Source: Veillonella sp. DNF00869
GTDB taxonomy: Bacteria; Bacillota; Negativicutes; Veillonellales; Veillonellaceae
NCBI RefSeq assembly: GCF_001553345.1
Contig: NZ_KQ960767.1
Location: forward strand, 104,068-168,067
Direction: 5' to 3'
Length of the DNA: 64,000 bases
Each line of letters begins with the position of its first letter. Position 1 is the first letter of the stretch. The notes beneath the pieces were generated by a model. The model did not search any database. It saw only the letters and a program-made list of their open reading frames with translations, and was not told the DNA's origin. Both the position numbers and the translations under genes were made by a program. Shown in pieces: positions 51,218 to 62,691 of the stretch.

Positions 51218-51784
51218 ATGAAACAATATATCATAGCCCTTGGTTTAGGGATGGTGTTGTTCTTGGGTGGCTGTGGTAGTCAACAAGCCATCGATACCTA
51301 TAGTTTTGGTCAGAAAGTCATCAATGTAGGTCAATCTGAAGTGATTGTGGATTCTCCTTTTGACTTCGGTCAGTTGGATAGAATTACAGCTAATGAAAAG
51401 GGACAACCTTTGACCATCTATGCAGGACTAGATAAAAATTATGGTGTCTATGTGAGTGCTACACAGGCTTCTACAGGAGCACCATTGCCAACGCTAGAAG
51501 AGGGCGCAAAATTAGGACAACAAGCTTTGGTGAAAGAATTAGGCCAAACGGGTGCTAATATACCATGGGACCAAAAGCAAGTGCAGGTGGACGGCGTACA
51601 GGCTGTGAAATCTACGATGCTAGCAGGTGCTAATGGACAAAAAATTAGGTTTACTCAGTATACTTTCATTAATAAAGGTGTACTGTGGAATATACGCTAT
51701 TCATACAGTGATAGTTCCCCACAAGGAGAAGAAATCAATCAACGTGTGAATGGGCACATTCAAGTTACTAAGAAAGAGGGATAA
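51218..51784 (+). CDS. Lipoprotein, function unknown
   Basis: The start at 51218 follows AGAGG; an upstream frame start at 51182 lacks a site. The N-terminus MKQYIIALGLGMVLFLGGC has a lipobox LGGC with Cys19. The 188-residue mature part (about 170) is soluble, with features such as FGQKVINVGQSEVIVDSPFD and VNGHIQVTKK. No known family is recognised. The ackA gene starts three bases after its stop, so the two are in one transcript. Confidence 0.8.
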   Translation: MKQYIIALGLGMVLFLGGCGSQQAIDTYSFGQKVINVGQSEVIVDSPFDFGQLDRITANEKGQPLTIYAGLDKNYGVYVSATQASTGAPLPTLEEGAKLGQQALVKELGQTGANIPWDQKQVQVDGVQAVKSTMLAGANGQKIRFTQYTFINKGVLWNIRYSYSDSSPQGEEINQRVNGHIQVTKKEG

Positions 51785-51787
51785 GAC

Positions 51788-53002
51788 ATGAACGTTTTAG
51801 TTGTAAACTGCGGTAGCTCCTCCTTGAAGTATCAATTAATTGATATGGAGCATGAAGTTGTATTGGCGAAAGGTCAATTTGAAAAAATCGGTTCCGATGA
51901 TGCTATTTTCACTCATCGCCGTCCAGATGCTGACAAATTAGAACGCATCGAACCAGTAGCTGACCACAAAGTGGCGTTACAAGTCTTATTGGATATTTTA
52001 GTTGATCCAGAACATGGTGTGATTGGTTCCATGGATGAAATCGACGCTGTAGGTCATCGTGTAGTACATGGTGCTGAAAAATTTGCTGATTCCGTATTAA
52101 TTACACCAGCAGTGATGGAAGCTTTGGAAGAATGCGCAAAAATCGCTCCACTTCACAATCCTCCAAATATCCAAGGTATCGAAGCATGCCAAAAAATTAT
52201 GCCAAATGTACCACAAGTTGGTGTATTTGATACAGCATTCCATCAAACAATGCCAGCTGAGGCATTCTTATATGGTCTTCCATACGAAGCATACACTGAT
52301 TTAGGTGTTCGCCGTTATGGTTTCCATGGTACTTCCCACAAATATGTGGCACAACGTGTAGCTGAATTGATGGGTAAACACATGTCCGATCTTCGTATCG
52401 TATCCTGTCACTTAGGTAATGGTTCTTCTGTTACTGCAATCAAAGGTGGTCGTTCCATCGATACTTCCATGGGTTTCACTCCATTGTCCGGTTTAATCAT
52501 GGGTACTCGTTGTGGTGATATTGACCCAGCTATCGTACCTTACTTGATGGAAAAATGGGATATGACATACCATGAAATCGATGCTATCATGAATAAAAAA
52601 TCTGGTGTATTCGGTATTTCTGGCGTTTCCAATGACTTCCGCGTTATCGAAGAAGCTGCTGAAGAAGGCAATAAACGTGCTCAATTAGCATTGGATATGT
52701 TCCATTACAAAGTACGTGCTACAATCGGTGCTTACGTGGCTGTTATGGGTGGCGTTGATGCTATCGTATTCACAGCTGGTATCGGTGAAAATGGTATTGG
52801 CAACCGTGACGCAATCTGCAATGGTTTAGAATACTTAGGTACTCGTATTGACCCTGAACGCAACAATGTTCGTGGTAAAGAAGCGGAAATCAGTGCAGAA
52901 GGTTCCAAAGTTAAAATCTTTGCAATCCCTACAAATGAAGAAATCATGATCGCTCGTGATACAAAACGTATTACAGCTCCATTAGTGATGAAAAACTGGT
53001 AA
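51788..53002 (+). CDS. ackA: Acetate kinase
   Basis: Makes ATP and acetate from acetyl phosphate in fermentation. The 404-residue protein carries [16 protein letters not shown], the acetate site DTAFHQTMP and the ATP loop [29 protein letters not shown], plus GIGENG near the C-terminus. Start follows AGGGATAAGAC and the gene overlaps nothing. No pta gene is adjacent. A terminator follows. Confidence 0.97.
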   Translation: MNVLVVNCGSSSLKYQLIDMEHEVVLAKGQFEKIGSDDAIFTHRRPDADKLERIEPVADHKVALQVLLDILVDPEHGVIGSMDEIDAVGHRVVHGAEKFADSVLITPAVMEALEECAKIAPLHNPPNIQGIEACQKIMPNVPQVGVFDTAFHQTMPAEAFLYGLPYEAYTDLGVRRYGFHGTSHKYVAQRVAELMGKHMSDLRIVSCHLGNGSSVTAIKGGRSIDTSMGFTPLSGLIMGTRCGDIDPAIVPYLMEKWDMTYHEIDAIMNKKSGVFGISGVSNDFRVIEEAAEEGNKRAQLALDMFHYKVRATIGAYVAVMGGVDAIVFTAGIGENGIGNRDAICNGLEYLGTRIDPERNNVRGKEAEISAEGSKVKIFAIPTNEEIMIARDTKRITAPLVMKNW

Positions 53003-53018
53003 TCTTTGATTACTTGTG

Positions 53019-53050
53019 AAAGAGTCTCCTCTATGAGGGGGCTCTTTTTT
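53019..53050 (+). terminator. Terminator of ackA
   Basis: AAGAG...CTCCTC pairs with GAGG.GGCTCTT, then six T residues. Confidence 0.85.
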
Positions 53051-53121
53051 GTTGACAAATGCTTTCATCGGTTGTTATTCTAACAGTAGGATGATGATAC
53101 TGTTGATGAAAGGATGAGATC

Positions 53122-53748
53122 ATGTCTATACAATATCAAGAACAATCGAAACGATCCAAAGCTGGCATTGCATTAGTTACTGTATTTATTGTGATAGCAT
53201 TGGGTGCGTTGGCATATAGTGTATGGCGCTATGTGGAGTTAGGTAGTATAGCCTTAGCGGAAATATTAATAGAAGGAATGATTCTATTTGTCCTTGTATC
53301 GCAGGCAGTGGGGACCTATACATTTAGGTTGACCGAATCGGATCTCATCATTGATGAGGTAGGCTTATTAGGAAAGAAACGAATGGTCATTCCGTATGCA
53401 ATGATCAACGGGGTCTACCAATTTAAACAATCCATGATGCCCCCATTGAAATTTCGCTATAAATATCGTAAATTATCGTCCACTGATGATCGCCCTGTAT
53501 GGGCCTTAGCTTACTCAGTGGTAGAAGGGAAAAAGTTAAAACATGGCCGTGTGTTATTAAAAGCAGAACAAGAGTTGTTTGATGTTTTAGCGCAGCATGT
53601 ACCGAATTTGATACAGGTGAAAGAAGACCAAGTTGTCTTTCATGCGTACCTAAGAGAAGATGCTTTCAAACATGGAGAAGATTTTGCGATCTATGCAGCC
53701 AATGTATATGGGCAAGGTCAAGCGGGTGCAGAGGATGTGAAAGAATAA
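53122..53748 (+). CDS. Membrane protein with bPH-like domain, 208 aa
   Basis: Two N-terminal helices (AGIALVTVFIVIALGALAYS and ILIEGMILFVLVSQAVG) are followed by a beta-rich cytoplasmic domain (TYTFRLTESDLIIDEVGLLGKKRMVIPYAMINGV), which resembles a bacterial PH domain (YcxB/YdbS-like). A C-terminal part carries LLKAEQELFDVLAQHVPN. Function unknown. Start follows AAAGGATGAG. It appears monocistronic with the promoter after the ackA terminator. Confidence 0.65.
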   Translation: MSIQYQEQSKRSKAGIALVTVFIVIALGALAYSVWRYVELGSIALAEILIEGMILFVLVSQAVGTYTFRLTESDLIIDEVGLLGKKRMVIPYAMINGVYQFKQSMMPPLKFRYKYRKLSSTDDRPVWALAYSVVEGKKLKHGRVLLKAEQELFDVLAQHVPNLIQVKEDQVVFHAYLREDAFKHGEDFAIYAANVYGQGQAGAEDVKE

Positions 53749-53941
53749 GCTTTTCTTAGTATAGGTTAGAAAGGGAGTTTACCCTAAGCTGATTGTTATC
53801 ATTAGACCTCGACCGAGGTGGAATCTGTGAGAGAACTTGGATAAAGTTTGAAGAAAATAAAAGGATTTTTCTAATCTATAGCGAATTTATAGTATAAAGA
53901 AAGATATATAAGTGCCCACGATGGGTACATAGTGATGCGTC

Positions 53942-53963
53942 ACACTCTTTGGAGTGTGGCGTG
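53942..53963 (+). other. Small hairpin before radC
   Basis: CACACTC-TTTG-GAGTGTG forms a perfect stem in the 263-bp gap 53749-54011, which has no other gene. An ACCTCG-AC-CGAGGT hairpin lies near 53805. No T run follows either. Confidence 0.45.
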
Positions 53964-54011
53964 TTGTCGTTTATAGGGCTAAAGGATGTACTTTCAAATG
54001 TTGGAGGAATT

Positions 54012-54686
54012 ATGTTGGATTTACAATCATATCAAATGCCACGAGAAAAATTCATTGCCTTAGGAGCTGAAGCGTTAGAATTGGAAGAATTATTAGCCAT
54101 TTTATTGCGTACAGGATGCAAAGGTTCCACCGTCTTAGAAGTGGCTCATGAAGTGGTGAAACGCATGGAAGGATTGGTAGGAGGCTTGAACAATGTTACG
54201 ATAGATGCTTTGCGAGAAATTGATGGCATTGGGCAAGACAAGGCGGTGACTATTTGTGCGGCTATCGAACTGGGCAGACGTCTAGGACAGATGAAAGTGA
54301 AACGAGATTGGGAAGATTTTAGCACTCCGGAGGCGGCAGCTAATTACATGATGGAACGTCTTCGTCATAAAACAGAAGAACACTTTTATGTCTTATTACT
54401 GACGGTAAAAAATAAATTGATTAAGCCTGTTCTGATTTCTAAAGGAGGGTTAACTAGTAGTACGGCGGAGCAACGAGCAGTATTCCGTCAAGCTATCGAT
54501 GCCAATGCGGCGGCTATTATTTTGATGCATAATCACCCATCAGGAGATCCTACCGAGAGTAATGATGATGTACGGGTGACTAAAATTTTTGCTAGAGCTG
54601 GAGAAGTGATGGGTATCCCTGTGTTGGATCATATCATTATTGGTGATGGCATCTATGTAAGCTTATTAGAAAAAGGGATACTATAG
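54012..54686 (+). CDS. radC: RadC family DNA repair protein
   Basis: The start at 54012 follows GGAGGA; upstream frame starts lack sites. The 224-residue protein has a helix-hairpin-helix region (IDALREIDGIGQDKAVTICAAIELG) and the JAB/MPN metal motif with HNHPSGDPTESNDD preceded by E in TAEQRAVFRQAIDANAAAIILMH. Function is still unclear; RadC is not required for repair in E. coli. It directly precedes ruvC, both linked to recombination. Confidence 0.92.
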   Translation: MLDLQSYQMPREKFIALGAEALELEELLAILLRTGCKGSTVLEVAHEVVKRMEGLVGGLNNVTIDALREIDGIGQDKAVTICAAIELGRRLGQMKVKRDWEDFSTPEAAANYMMERLRHKTEEHFYVLLLTVKNKLIKPVLISKGGLTSSTAEQRAVFRQAIDANAAAIILMHNHPSGDPTESNDDVRVTKIFARAGEVMGIPVLDHIIIGDGIYVSLLEKGIL

Positions 54687-54755
54687 GTGCAGATGTTCTA
54701 TAAATTTGCTATAATTAAATGATTGGAACAATGAAAAGAAATCAGAGGTTATAGC

Positions 54756-55256
54756 GTGCGAATTATTGGAATAGATCCAGGCTATGCGATTTGTGGATAT
54801 GGTATCATCGATGTCATAGGAAGCTCTTTAAAACCTGTTACCTATGGAGTGATAACCACAGAGGCAAAAACGCCAGAAGCAAGCCGGTTAGAAATTATAT
54901 TTAATGAACTAAGCGATATTTTAGAAGAATTTCGCCCTCAAAAGTTTGGTATAGAAAAATTGTACTTTGCCCGCAATGTAACGACGGGTATCGGCGTAGC
55001 ACAAGCGAGAGGTGTTACGTTATTGGCGGCGAGTCAACAAGACTTACCAATTTACGAATATACACCATTGCAGGTGAAACAATCTGTGGTGGGCTATGGG
55101 AAAGCTACAAAAGAACAGGTCACGTATATGACGATGAACTTATTGGGGATTCGTGAAAAAATTAAGCCTGATGATGCGGCTGATGCCTTAGCGATTGCTA
55201 TCTGTACAGCCCATAGTTCCCATACAGATACATTGAAGCAAATTTTACAATTGTGA
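54756..55256 (+). CDS. ruvC: Holliday junction resolvase RuvC
   Basis: Start is GTG at 54756 behind AGAGG. The 166-residue protein has the RNase H-like acidic residues: D7 in IGIDPGYAICGYGII, Glu in FGIEKLYFARN, and two Asp in KPDDAADALAIAIC. It cleaves Holliday junctions made by RuvAB. It overlaps no gene; ruvA starts seven bases after its stop. Confidence 0.95.
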   Translation: MRIIGIDPGYAICGYGIIDVIGSSLKPVTYGVITTEAKTPEASRLEIIFNELSDILEEFRPQKFGIEKLYFARNVTTGIGVAQARGVTLLAASQQDLPIYEYTPLQVKQSVVGYGKATKEQVTYMTMNLLGIREKIKPDDAADALAIAICTAHSSHTDTLKQILQL

Positions 55257-55263
55257 GGAGTTT

Positions 55264-55875
55264 ATGATTGCATATATAAAAGGGGTTGTCACCCATCGAT
55301 TGCTAGATTCGGTGTACGTGAATGTCCATGATGTGGGCTATCGTGTGTACGTACCTAGTTCAGTGCAAAGTCAGTTGCAAGTAGGTGAAGAAACTTGTTT
55401 ATTCACGTATACTAATGTTCGTGAAGATGCTATTCAGTTATATGGCTTTTTGACGATGGAAGATTATGAGTTGTTTTTACTGCTCATCTCCGTATCAGGA
55501 GTGGGACCTAAATTGGGTCTTGGCATTTTATCGGCCATAAGTCCAGAACATTTTGTAGGACTCATCATTAGTGGTGATACAAAAGGTCTTCAGAAATTGC
55601 CTGGTATTGGTAAAAAATCAGCAGAGCGATTGGTGCTAGAGTTAAAAGATAAAATTGAAAGCCTCGGTATTGCAGGAACTTTCACACCAACGGGAAGAAT
55701 TTCACCAGTAGAACAAGTGCCTGTAGGTACTACCGAAGAAGTGCTAGAAGCACTTATGGCATTAGGATACAGCGCACAAGAAGTGCAGCCGGTAATCCAA
55801 GAAGTTTACGATGGCACACAAGAAGTACCAGTCTTATTAAAACAAGTATTAGCGGCATTGGGTAAAGGGCGATAA
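55264..55875 (+). CDS. ruvA: Holliday junction DNA helicase subunit RuvA
   Basis: A 203-residue protein with the OB-fold N-terminus ([28 protein letters not shown]), paired HhH motifs ([41 protein letters not shown]) and a C-terminal RuvB-contacting domain ([16 protein letters not shown]). It binds junction DNA as a tetramer. Start follows GAGGAG. Confidence 0.96.
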   Translation: MIAYIKGVVTHRLLDSVYVNVHDVGYRVYVPSSVQSQLQVGEETCLFTYTNVREDAIQLYGFLTMEDYELFLLLISVSGVGPKLGLGILSAISPEHFVGLIISGDTKGLQKLPGIGKKSAERLVLELKDKIESLGIAGTFTPTGRISPVEQVPVGTTEEVLEALMALGYSAQEVQPVIQEVYDGTQEVPVLLKQVLAALGKGR

Positions 55876-55877
55876 GA

Positions 55878-56885
55878 ATGGATCAAGAAAATCGAATTGT
55901 AACCATGCAAGAACGGGAGGAAGACAATTGGCAATTTAGTCTTCGTCCTCGCTATTTAAAAGAATATATTGGACAAACACAGGCAAAGGAGAATCTTCAT
56001 ATTTTTATTGAAGCGGCCAAGCTGCGAGGAGATACTTTGGACCATGTCTTACTCTATGGACCTCCAGGGTTAGGGAAAACCACCTTGGCAGGAATTGTTG
56101 CTAATGAATTGGGCGTAAACTTCCGAGTTACCTCTGGACCAGCCATAGAACGAGCTGGCGATTTGGCAGCTTTATTGAGTAATTTGCAGCCGGGAGATGT
56201 ACTGTTTATCGATGAAATCCATCGTTTATCTCGCTCTGTAGAAGAAGTGCTATATTCTGCTATGGAAGATTATGCTTTAGATATCATTATTGGTAAAGGT
56301 CCGAGTGCTAGATCGGTGCGCATTGAATTGCCTAAATTCACGCTGATTGGTGCCACAACACGAGCAGGATCTTTGGCGGCACCGCTACGTGATCGCTTTG
56401 GTGTGATTAGCCGTTTAGAATATTACAAGCAAAATGAGCTAGAGTTTATTGTGAGCCGTTCTGCTGATATTTTAGATATTCATATGGATCCAGAAGGGGC
56501 TAGTGAAATCGCTCGTCGTTCTAGAGGAACCCCTCGTATTGCGAATCGCTTGTTGAAACGTGTTCGTGATGTAGCACAAGTATTGGGTGATGGTGTGATT
56601 ACAAAAGAAATTGCAGATCAGGCCTTACAGCGATTAGATATTGATAAGCTAGGTCTAGACCGTATAGATAGACGCATTTTAAGCACTATCATTGAAAAAT
56701 TCGATGGTGGGCCTGTAGGGGTGGATACGATTGCAGCCTCTGTGAGTGAGGAACGTGAAAGTGTTGAAGATGTGTATGAACCATATTTGATGCAACTTGG
56801 TTTGTTGGCGCGCACAAATCGTGGGCGTATCGTCACTCCTGCTGCCTATGACCACTTGGGAATCCCTAGAAAGGTGGATGCATGA
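55878..56885 (+). CDS. ruvB: Holliday junction ATPase RuvB
   Basis: A 335-residue AAA+ motor with Walker [14 protein letters not shown], Walker [12 protein letters not shown], sensor 1 [20 protein letters not shown] and the winged-helix C-terminus. It drives branch migration with RuvA. It starts two bases after ruvA and overlaps the next gene by four bases (ATGAG), so ruvC-ruvA-ruvB-spoIID-like is one translationally linked operon. Confidence 0.97.
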   Translation: MDQENRIVTMQEREEDNWQFSLRPRYLKEYIGQTQAKENLHIFIEAAKLRGDTLDHVLLYGPPGLGKTTLAGIVANELGVNFRVTSGPAIERAGDLAALLSNLQPGDVLFIDEIHRLSRSVEEVLYSAMEDYALDIIIGKGPSARSVRIELPKFTLIGATTRAGSLAAPLRDRFGVISRLEYYKQNELEFIVSRSADILDIHMDPEGASEIARRSRGTPRIANRLLKRVRDVAQVLGDGVITKEIADQALQRLDIDKLGLDRIDRRILSTIIEKFDGGPVGVDTIAASVSEERESVEDVYEPYLMQLGLLARTNRGRIVTPAAYDHLGIPRKVDA

Positions 56886-58354
56886 GAAAGGTAGGATATC
56901 GCTATGTGGCGATAGCGGTTATAACAGCTGTATTAGGAAGTGCACCTTTTGTAGGCGCAGCAGCATCACAAAAGGAAGCGCCGAAACGTACAACAGTGAA
57001 AGCCACTTTTGTGAAACCGAATGAAAGAAAAGATTCGGCAGCATCAAAACGGGTAATTTTTAAGCCTGCTGCTAAAGTGACTAAAGCGACGAAAACAACG
57101 CCTCAAGAGACAATCAGAGCGCAAGAAAACATTGACAAACAAACAAGAGTATCTAATGTTGTACAAGAGGTCAAGAAAGGTTCTAGTGGAGAGCCTGTGA
57201 TACGAGTGTTGCTTGGGCATAGATCACAATCTTTTTCCATTAGTAGTACTATGCCTATAGTTATTCTAGATAGCCATGGACATCAAGTGCAAACTATAAA
57301 AGAAAATCAGACTGTGACAGTTTCGAGTGGAGGCGGTTCAGTACATATAAATGGACATAGTATTGATAAGTCTATTACTGTTCAAAATACACAAGGCAGA
57401 TATGGATCTGAATTGCAAACATTAGGGAAAACCTATCGAGGTGCTGTGACAGTACATGTTAATGCATCAGGATCTATGAGTGTTATTAATGTACTGGGCT
57501 TAGAACAATATGTACAAGGTGTAGTACCAGAAGAAGTGGTACCTAGTTGGCCTACGCCGGCCTTAGAAGCACAAGCAGTGGCAGCTAGGACCTATGCCTT
57601 GCACTCGATGAAGAGCAAACAAAATAGTATGTATGATATTGGAACTACTACAGCTGACCAAGTATATGGAGGGAAAAGTAGTGAGTTTGTAAGCACAAAT
57701 GCAGCGGTAAAACGTACACATGGTATGGTTCTCACTTATCAGGGTCAACCGATTAATGCTCTTTTTCATTCCGATGGAGGTGGCTATACAGAGGATAGCG
57801 TAAACCTATGGGGTAATGATTTGCCATACTTAAAAGGGGTGCAAGATTACTCGAATCATGAGGGTACAACCGTATGGAATGTCATTACCAGCCGTCAAAG
57901 TATAGAACAAAAATTAGCAGCAGCTAGCAAATCGGTAGGGTACTTACAGAAAATTGAATTATCTCCATTGGCAGATCGACCTATGAAAGTACAAGATCGA
58001 GGGGTTTCAGGACGTGTAAAAACAATGAAATTTGTAGGTGAAAAGGGATCTATATCGCTTACAGGAGAACAGGTGCAAGGGATATTTGGCTTAAAGTCCA
58101 CCTTATTTGATTTTTATGTAGGACAAACACCGCCGAGTCGGATTCAGGGGGCTTCTGTAAAAGCTAACCATACGTTTAGTAAAGTGAATCAGACTGTGAC
58201 AATTCATGGATATGGTTGGGGACATGGTTTGGGACTTTCACAGTGGGGAGCGGCGGAAATGGCTAGCCGAAAAGAGGCAAGCCAGCCTGATTATTATAAA
58301 GTGATTTTACAACATTATTACCAAGGTACGGCACTTACGAAACTGTACAATTAA
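56882..58354 (+). CDS. SpoIID/LytB domain protein
   Basis: A 490-residue secreted protein with a signal peptide (about 25 residues, [21 protein letters not shown]) and a Lys/Thr-rich linker. The SpoIID domain has [35 protein letters not shown] and later [22 protein letters not shown] and [19 protein letters not shown]. SpoIID is a lytic transglycosylase of peptidoglycan in spore formers; homologues in non-sporulating bacteria act in wall remodelling. Its ATG lies in the end of ruvB. The stop is joined to queA. Confidence 0.88.
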   Translation: MRKVGYRYVAIAVITAVLGSAPFVGAAASQKEAPKRTTVKATFVKPNERKDSAASKRVIFKPAAKVTKATKTTPQETIRAQENIDKQTRVSNVVQEVKKGSSGEPVIRVLLGHRSQSFSISSTMPIVILDSHGHQVQTIKENQTVTVSSGGGSVHINGHSIDKSITVQNTQGRYGSELQTLGKTYRGAVTVHVNASGSMSVINVLGLEQYVQGVVPEEVVPSWPTPALEAQAVAARTYALHSMKSKQNSMYDIGTTTADQVYGGKSSEFVSTNAAVKRTHGMVLTYQGQPINALFHSDGGGYTEDSVNLWGNDLPYLKGVQDYSNHEGTTVWNVITSRQSIEQKLAAASKSVGYLQKIELSPLADRPMKVQDRGVSGRVKTMKFVGEKGSISLTGEQVQGIFGLKSTLFDFYVGQTPPSRIQGASVKANHTFSKVNQTVTIHGYGWGHGLGLSQWGAAEMASRKEASQPDYYKVILQHYYQGTALTKLYN

Positions 58355-58365
58355 TGAGGAATAGT

Positions 58366-59391
58366 ATGAAAGTATCTGATTTTAATTATGACTTGCCTGA
58401 GGAGCTCATTGCGCAACATCCGGTAGAACCACGGGATACGTCGCGATTGATGACCTTGGACAAGGTAAGTGGAGAGATATGCCATAAAGCATCCTTTCAC
58501 TCCATACTAGATGAACTATCTGAAGGGGATGTGTTAATCTTTAATAACACTAAGGTCATCCCTGCTCGTTTGTATGGAGAACGTAAAGGGACAGGTGGCA
58601 AGGTAGAAGCACTACTGTTGACGCCCAAAGGAGAACATCTTTGGGAGTGTCTGGTAAAGCCAGGGAAAAAATGTCTAAAGGGACAACTCTTATCCTTTGG
58701 TCCTAATCTAGAGGCTGAGGTTATAGACCATACAGATTTTGGCGGTCGACTGATTCAATTTAAGCCGAACGGTAATTTTGATGAGATTATTAATGATATT
58801 GGTGAAATGCCATTGCCTCCGTATATCCATGAAAAACTAGAAGACAAAGATAGATACCAAACGGTATATGCCAAAGAAAAAGGATCCGCAGCAGCCCCCA
58901 CAGCAGGCTTACATTTTACACCGGAATTATTGGATGAAATTCAGCGCAAAGGGGTACAAGTTGGATTTGTTACATTACATGTAGGGTTAGGTACATTCCG
59001 CCCTGTGTCGGCAGAATCCATTGAAGACCATGATATGCATAAAGAGTTTTATCACGTGTCAGAAGAAACTGCAGAGCTGGTGAATCGTGCCAAAGCGGAA
59101 GGACGAAGAGTGATTGCCGTAGGAACTACATCGGTGCGTACATTAGAATCAGCAGCGACCGAGGTAGGTCATGTAAGGAGTGGTTCTGATTGGACTCAAA
59201 TCTTTATTTATCCTGGCTATGAGTACAAGATGGTAGATGCGTTGATCACTAACTTTCATCTGCCACAGTCTACCTTACTCATGCTTATTAGTGCCTTAGC
59301 TGGTAGAGAGCATTGTCTAGAGGCCTATGAAGAGGCGGTACGTGAAAAATATAGATTTTTTAGCTTTGGTGACGCAATGTTCATTCGATAA
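58366..59391 (+). CDS. queA: S-adenosylmethionine:tRNA ribosyltransferase-isomerase
   Basis: Transfers ribose from SAM to make epoxyqueuosine. The start at 58366 follows GAGGAA; ATG at 58354 overlaps the upstream stop but lacks spacing. The 341-residue protein has [36 protein letters not shown] and [13 protein letters not shown] as in the family. It pairs with tgt downstream for queuosine synthesis. Confidence 0.96.
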   Translation: MKVSDFNYDLPEELIAQHPVEPRDTSRLMTLDKVSGEICHKASFHSILDELSEGDVLIFNNTKVIPARLYGERKGTGGKVEALLLTPKGEHLWECLVKPGKKCLKGQLLSFGPNLEAEVIDHTDFGGRLIQFKPNGNFDEIINDIGEMPLPPYIHEKLEDKDRYQTVYAKEKGSAAAPTAGLHFTPELLDEIQRKGVQVGFVTLHVGLGTFRPVSAESIEDHDMHKEFYHVSEETAELVNRAKAEGRRVIAVGTTSVRTLESAATEVGHVRSGSDWTQIFIYPGYEYKMVDALITNFHLPQSTLLMLISALAGREHCLEAYEEAVREKYRFFSFGDAMFIR

Positions 59392-59424
59392 GTTGAAAGT
59401 TGTGTTATAATACAGAAGTAATAA

Positions 59425-60546
<1,122 letters not shown>

Positions 60547-60554
60547 GAGGACTT

Positions 60555-60848
60555 ATGGATTTCTTAGAATTTTTCCAAGGACAAACAGGGCAAGCGATTT
60601 TACCGTTGTTGATTATGGTCGTGATTTTCTACTTCTTGTTATATCGTCCGCAAAAGAAACAACAAAAACAACGTCAAGTGTTATTGAACAGCCTTAAAAA
60701 AGGTCAAAAAGTATTGACTGTTGGTGGTATTTATGGTGAAATTGTTTCCTTAACAGAAGATACATTAGTGTTACAAGTGTCTGAAAAAGTGGAAATGAAA
60801 TTTGCTCGTACAGCCATAGCTCAAGTTCTTGGAAAGGAACAGAAGTAA
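60555..60848 (+). CDS. yajC: Preprotein translocase subunit YajC
   Basis: A 97-residue protein with one N-terminal membrane helix (AILPLLIMVVIFYFLLYRPQKK) and the YajC signature RPQKKQQKQRQ, followed by KGQKVLTVGGIYGEIV. It works with SecDF. Start follows AGGAGG. It overlaps the next gene by one base. Confidence 0.95.
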   Translation: MDFLEFFQGQTGQAILPLLIMVVIFYFLLYRPQKKQQKQRQVLLNSLKKGQKVLTVGGIYGEIVSLTEDTLVLQVSEKVEMKFARTAIAQVLGKEQK

Positions 60849-61432
60849 TGGATAAAACGGCATTGCGTAAGAAGTTTTTAGAACGTCGTCGCAATGTACA
60901 AGTCCAAGAGGTTGCAATTTGGTCTCAACAATTAGCTGATCGACTTTGGTCTATTCCTACAATATCTGATGCAGAGCATATTATGGCGTACTTGGCTATG
61001 CCTAAAGAAGCCAATGTAGATATGTTGATTACAAAAGCGTTGCAACAGGGTAAGTATGTATATGTGCCTGTGTGTGTGACGAAGACAGAAATGGTAGGAG
61101 TTCGCATACAGAGTTTAGAGGACCTTGATAGGGGAGCTTTGGGAATACGGATTCCTAAAGAACCGTATGTAGTTGTAGAACCTCAAACATTGGATTGTAT
61201 TCTCGTTCCTGGTTTAGCCTTTGATCGTAGAGGTGGCCGCATGGGAATGGGAGCTGGATATTATGACCGATACTTACAACAGATTGCTGTAGAGAACCGA
61301 ATCGGTATAGCCTGGGATAATCAAATTTCAGAAGAAATGTTACCCATGGCACCTCATGATGAGTGGATGCATACCATTGTGACCCCATCAGAGAGTATCC
61401 ATTGTTATAAAGAAAAGGAGGGAATCCATTGA
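60848..61432 (+). CDS. 5-formyltetrahydrofolate cyclo-ligase
   Basis: Converts 5-formyl-THF to methenyl-THF using ATP. The 194-residue protein shows DKTALRKKFLERR, a VPVCVTKTEMVGVRI strand and the signature VPGLAFDRRGGRMGMGAGYYDRYL. Inserted between yajC and secD it is likely just cotranscribed. It would also serve the folate chemistry of the fhs-fchA unit. Confidence 0.92.
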   Translation: MDKTALRKKFLERRRNVQVQEVAIWSQQLADRLWSIPTISDAEHIMAYLAMPKEANVDMLITKALQQGKYVYVPVCVTKTEMVGVRIQSLEDLDRGALGIRIPKEPYVVVEPQTLDCILVPGLAFDRRGGRMGMGAGYYDRYLQQIAVENRIGIAWDNQISEEMLPMAPHDEWMHTIVTPSESIHCYKEKEGIH

Positions 61433-62691
61433 ACACAAAAGCAGCTTTACGCTTTTTCGGCGTAGTAGCAGTGATTTTAGGCCTATTTATTTGGCTCATT
61501 GGACCACTTGCTAACTCCATTAAACAAGGGTTGGATTTACAAGGTGGTACTCACATTGTATTAGAAGCGCAAGATTCTGGCCCTAACGTGGTTACAGATG
61601 ATGCAGTAGAACGGGTTATTCAAATCTTAGGCCGTCGTATTAATGAAATGGGTTTAACTGAGCCTATCATTCAACGAGAAGGTAAAAAACGTATCATTAT
61701 CGAATTACCTGGTGAAAAAGATCCGCAAAAAGCCATCGAAACAGTTGGTAAAACGGCGGTTCTTGAGTTCCGTGATGAAAATGGAAAAGTCCATTTAGAT
61801 GGTAATGACTTAAAAGATGCAAAAGAACAATTAGAAGGTAAACAAGCATCCGTTAATATCCAATTAACAGATGAAGGGGCGAAAAAATTTGGCGCCTTAA
61901 CAACAGCTAATATTGGTCGTCACATCGGCATTTATTTGGATGGTGAGCAATTGACAAATCCAGTGGTCAACGAACCAATTACTGGTGGTAGTGCTCGTAT
62001 TACTGGTAGCCGTGACTTGGAAGAAGCGAAAAGCTTAGCTATTTTACTACGTTCTGGTGCATTGCCTGTAAAAGTAGAAGTTATGGAAGTGCGTACCGTT
62101 GGTCCTACCTTAGGTCAAGACTCTAAAGATAAATCTGTCGTAGCTTTTGGTGTTGGTATTGCCTTAATCATTGTATTTATGCTTGTTTTATACAGATTGT
62201 CTGGATTCGTAGCAACTATCGCTTTATTGGTGTTTGTGTTAATTTTGGTAGCAATCTTAGGGCCGCATGCTTTGAATGCGACCATGACCTTGCCGGGTGT
62301 AGCTGGTATTATCCTCAGTATGGGGGTTGCCGTGGATGCGAACATCCTAATCTTTGAACGGTTCAAAGAAGAAGTGGTGGAAGGTAAAACATTGCGTATG
62401 TCCATGGAATCTGGTTTCCGTCGTGCTTTTGATACAATCTTTGATGCGAATACATCCGTTATGATTACAGCAGTGATCCTCATTGTTCTTGGTAGTGGCC
62501 CTGTAAAAGGTTTTGCCATCAACTTGGCATTAGGAGTTATTGTATCTATGTTTACAGCTGTATCCATGAGCCGTACCTTAATGCATATGCTTATTGCAGC
62601 ACAAATTACGAATCGTCCATTCTGGTATGGTTCTAACATATCTCCATCTGTTACAATTGAAGCATTTAAGAAAGGAGATAAGAAAAAATGA
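61429..62691 (+). CDS. secD: Protein translocase subunit SecD
   Basis: Start is TTG at 61429 behind AAGGAGGG, overlapping the previous stop. The 420-residue protein has the N-terminal helix and GLDLQGGTHIVLEA, the P1 domain with IIQREGKKRIIIELPG, and the six-helix RND domain (GMAVDANILIFERFKEE-type GVAVDANILIFERF). It uses the proton gradient to pull proteins across. It is shorter than the E. coli form, as in other Firmicutes-like bacteria. It overlaps secF by four bases. Confidence 0.95.
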   Translation: MNTKAALRFFGVVAVILGLFIWLIGPLANSIKQGLDLQGGTHIVLEAQDSGPNVVTDDAVERVIQILGRRINEMGLTEPIIQREGKKRIIIELPGEKDPQKAIETVGKTAVLEFRDENGKVHLDGNDLKDAKEQLEGKQASVNIQLTDEGAKKFGALTTANIGRHIGIYLDGEQLTNPVVNEPITGGSARITGSRDLEEAKSLAILLRSGALPVKVEVMEVRTVGPTLGQDSKDKSVVAFGVGIALIIVFMLVLYRLSGFVATIALLVFVLILVAILGPHALNATMTLPGVAGIILSMGVAVDANILIFERFKEEVVEGKTLRMSMESGFRRAFDTIFDANTSVMITAVILIVLGSGPVKGFAINLALGVIVSMFTAVSMSRTLMHMLIAAQITNRPFWYGSNISPSVTIEAFKKGDKKK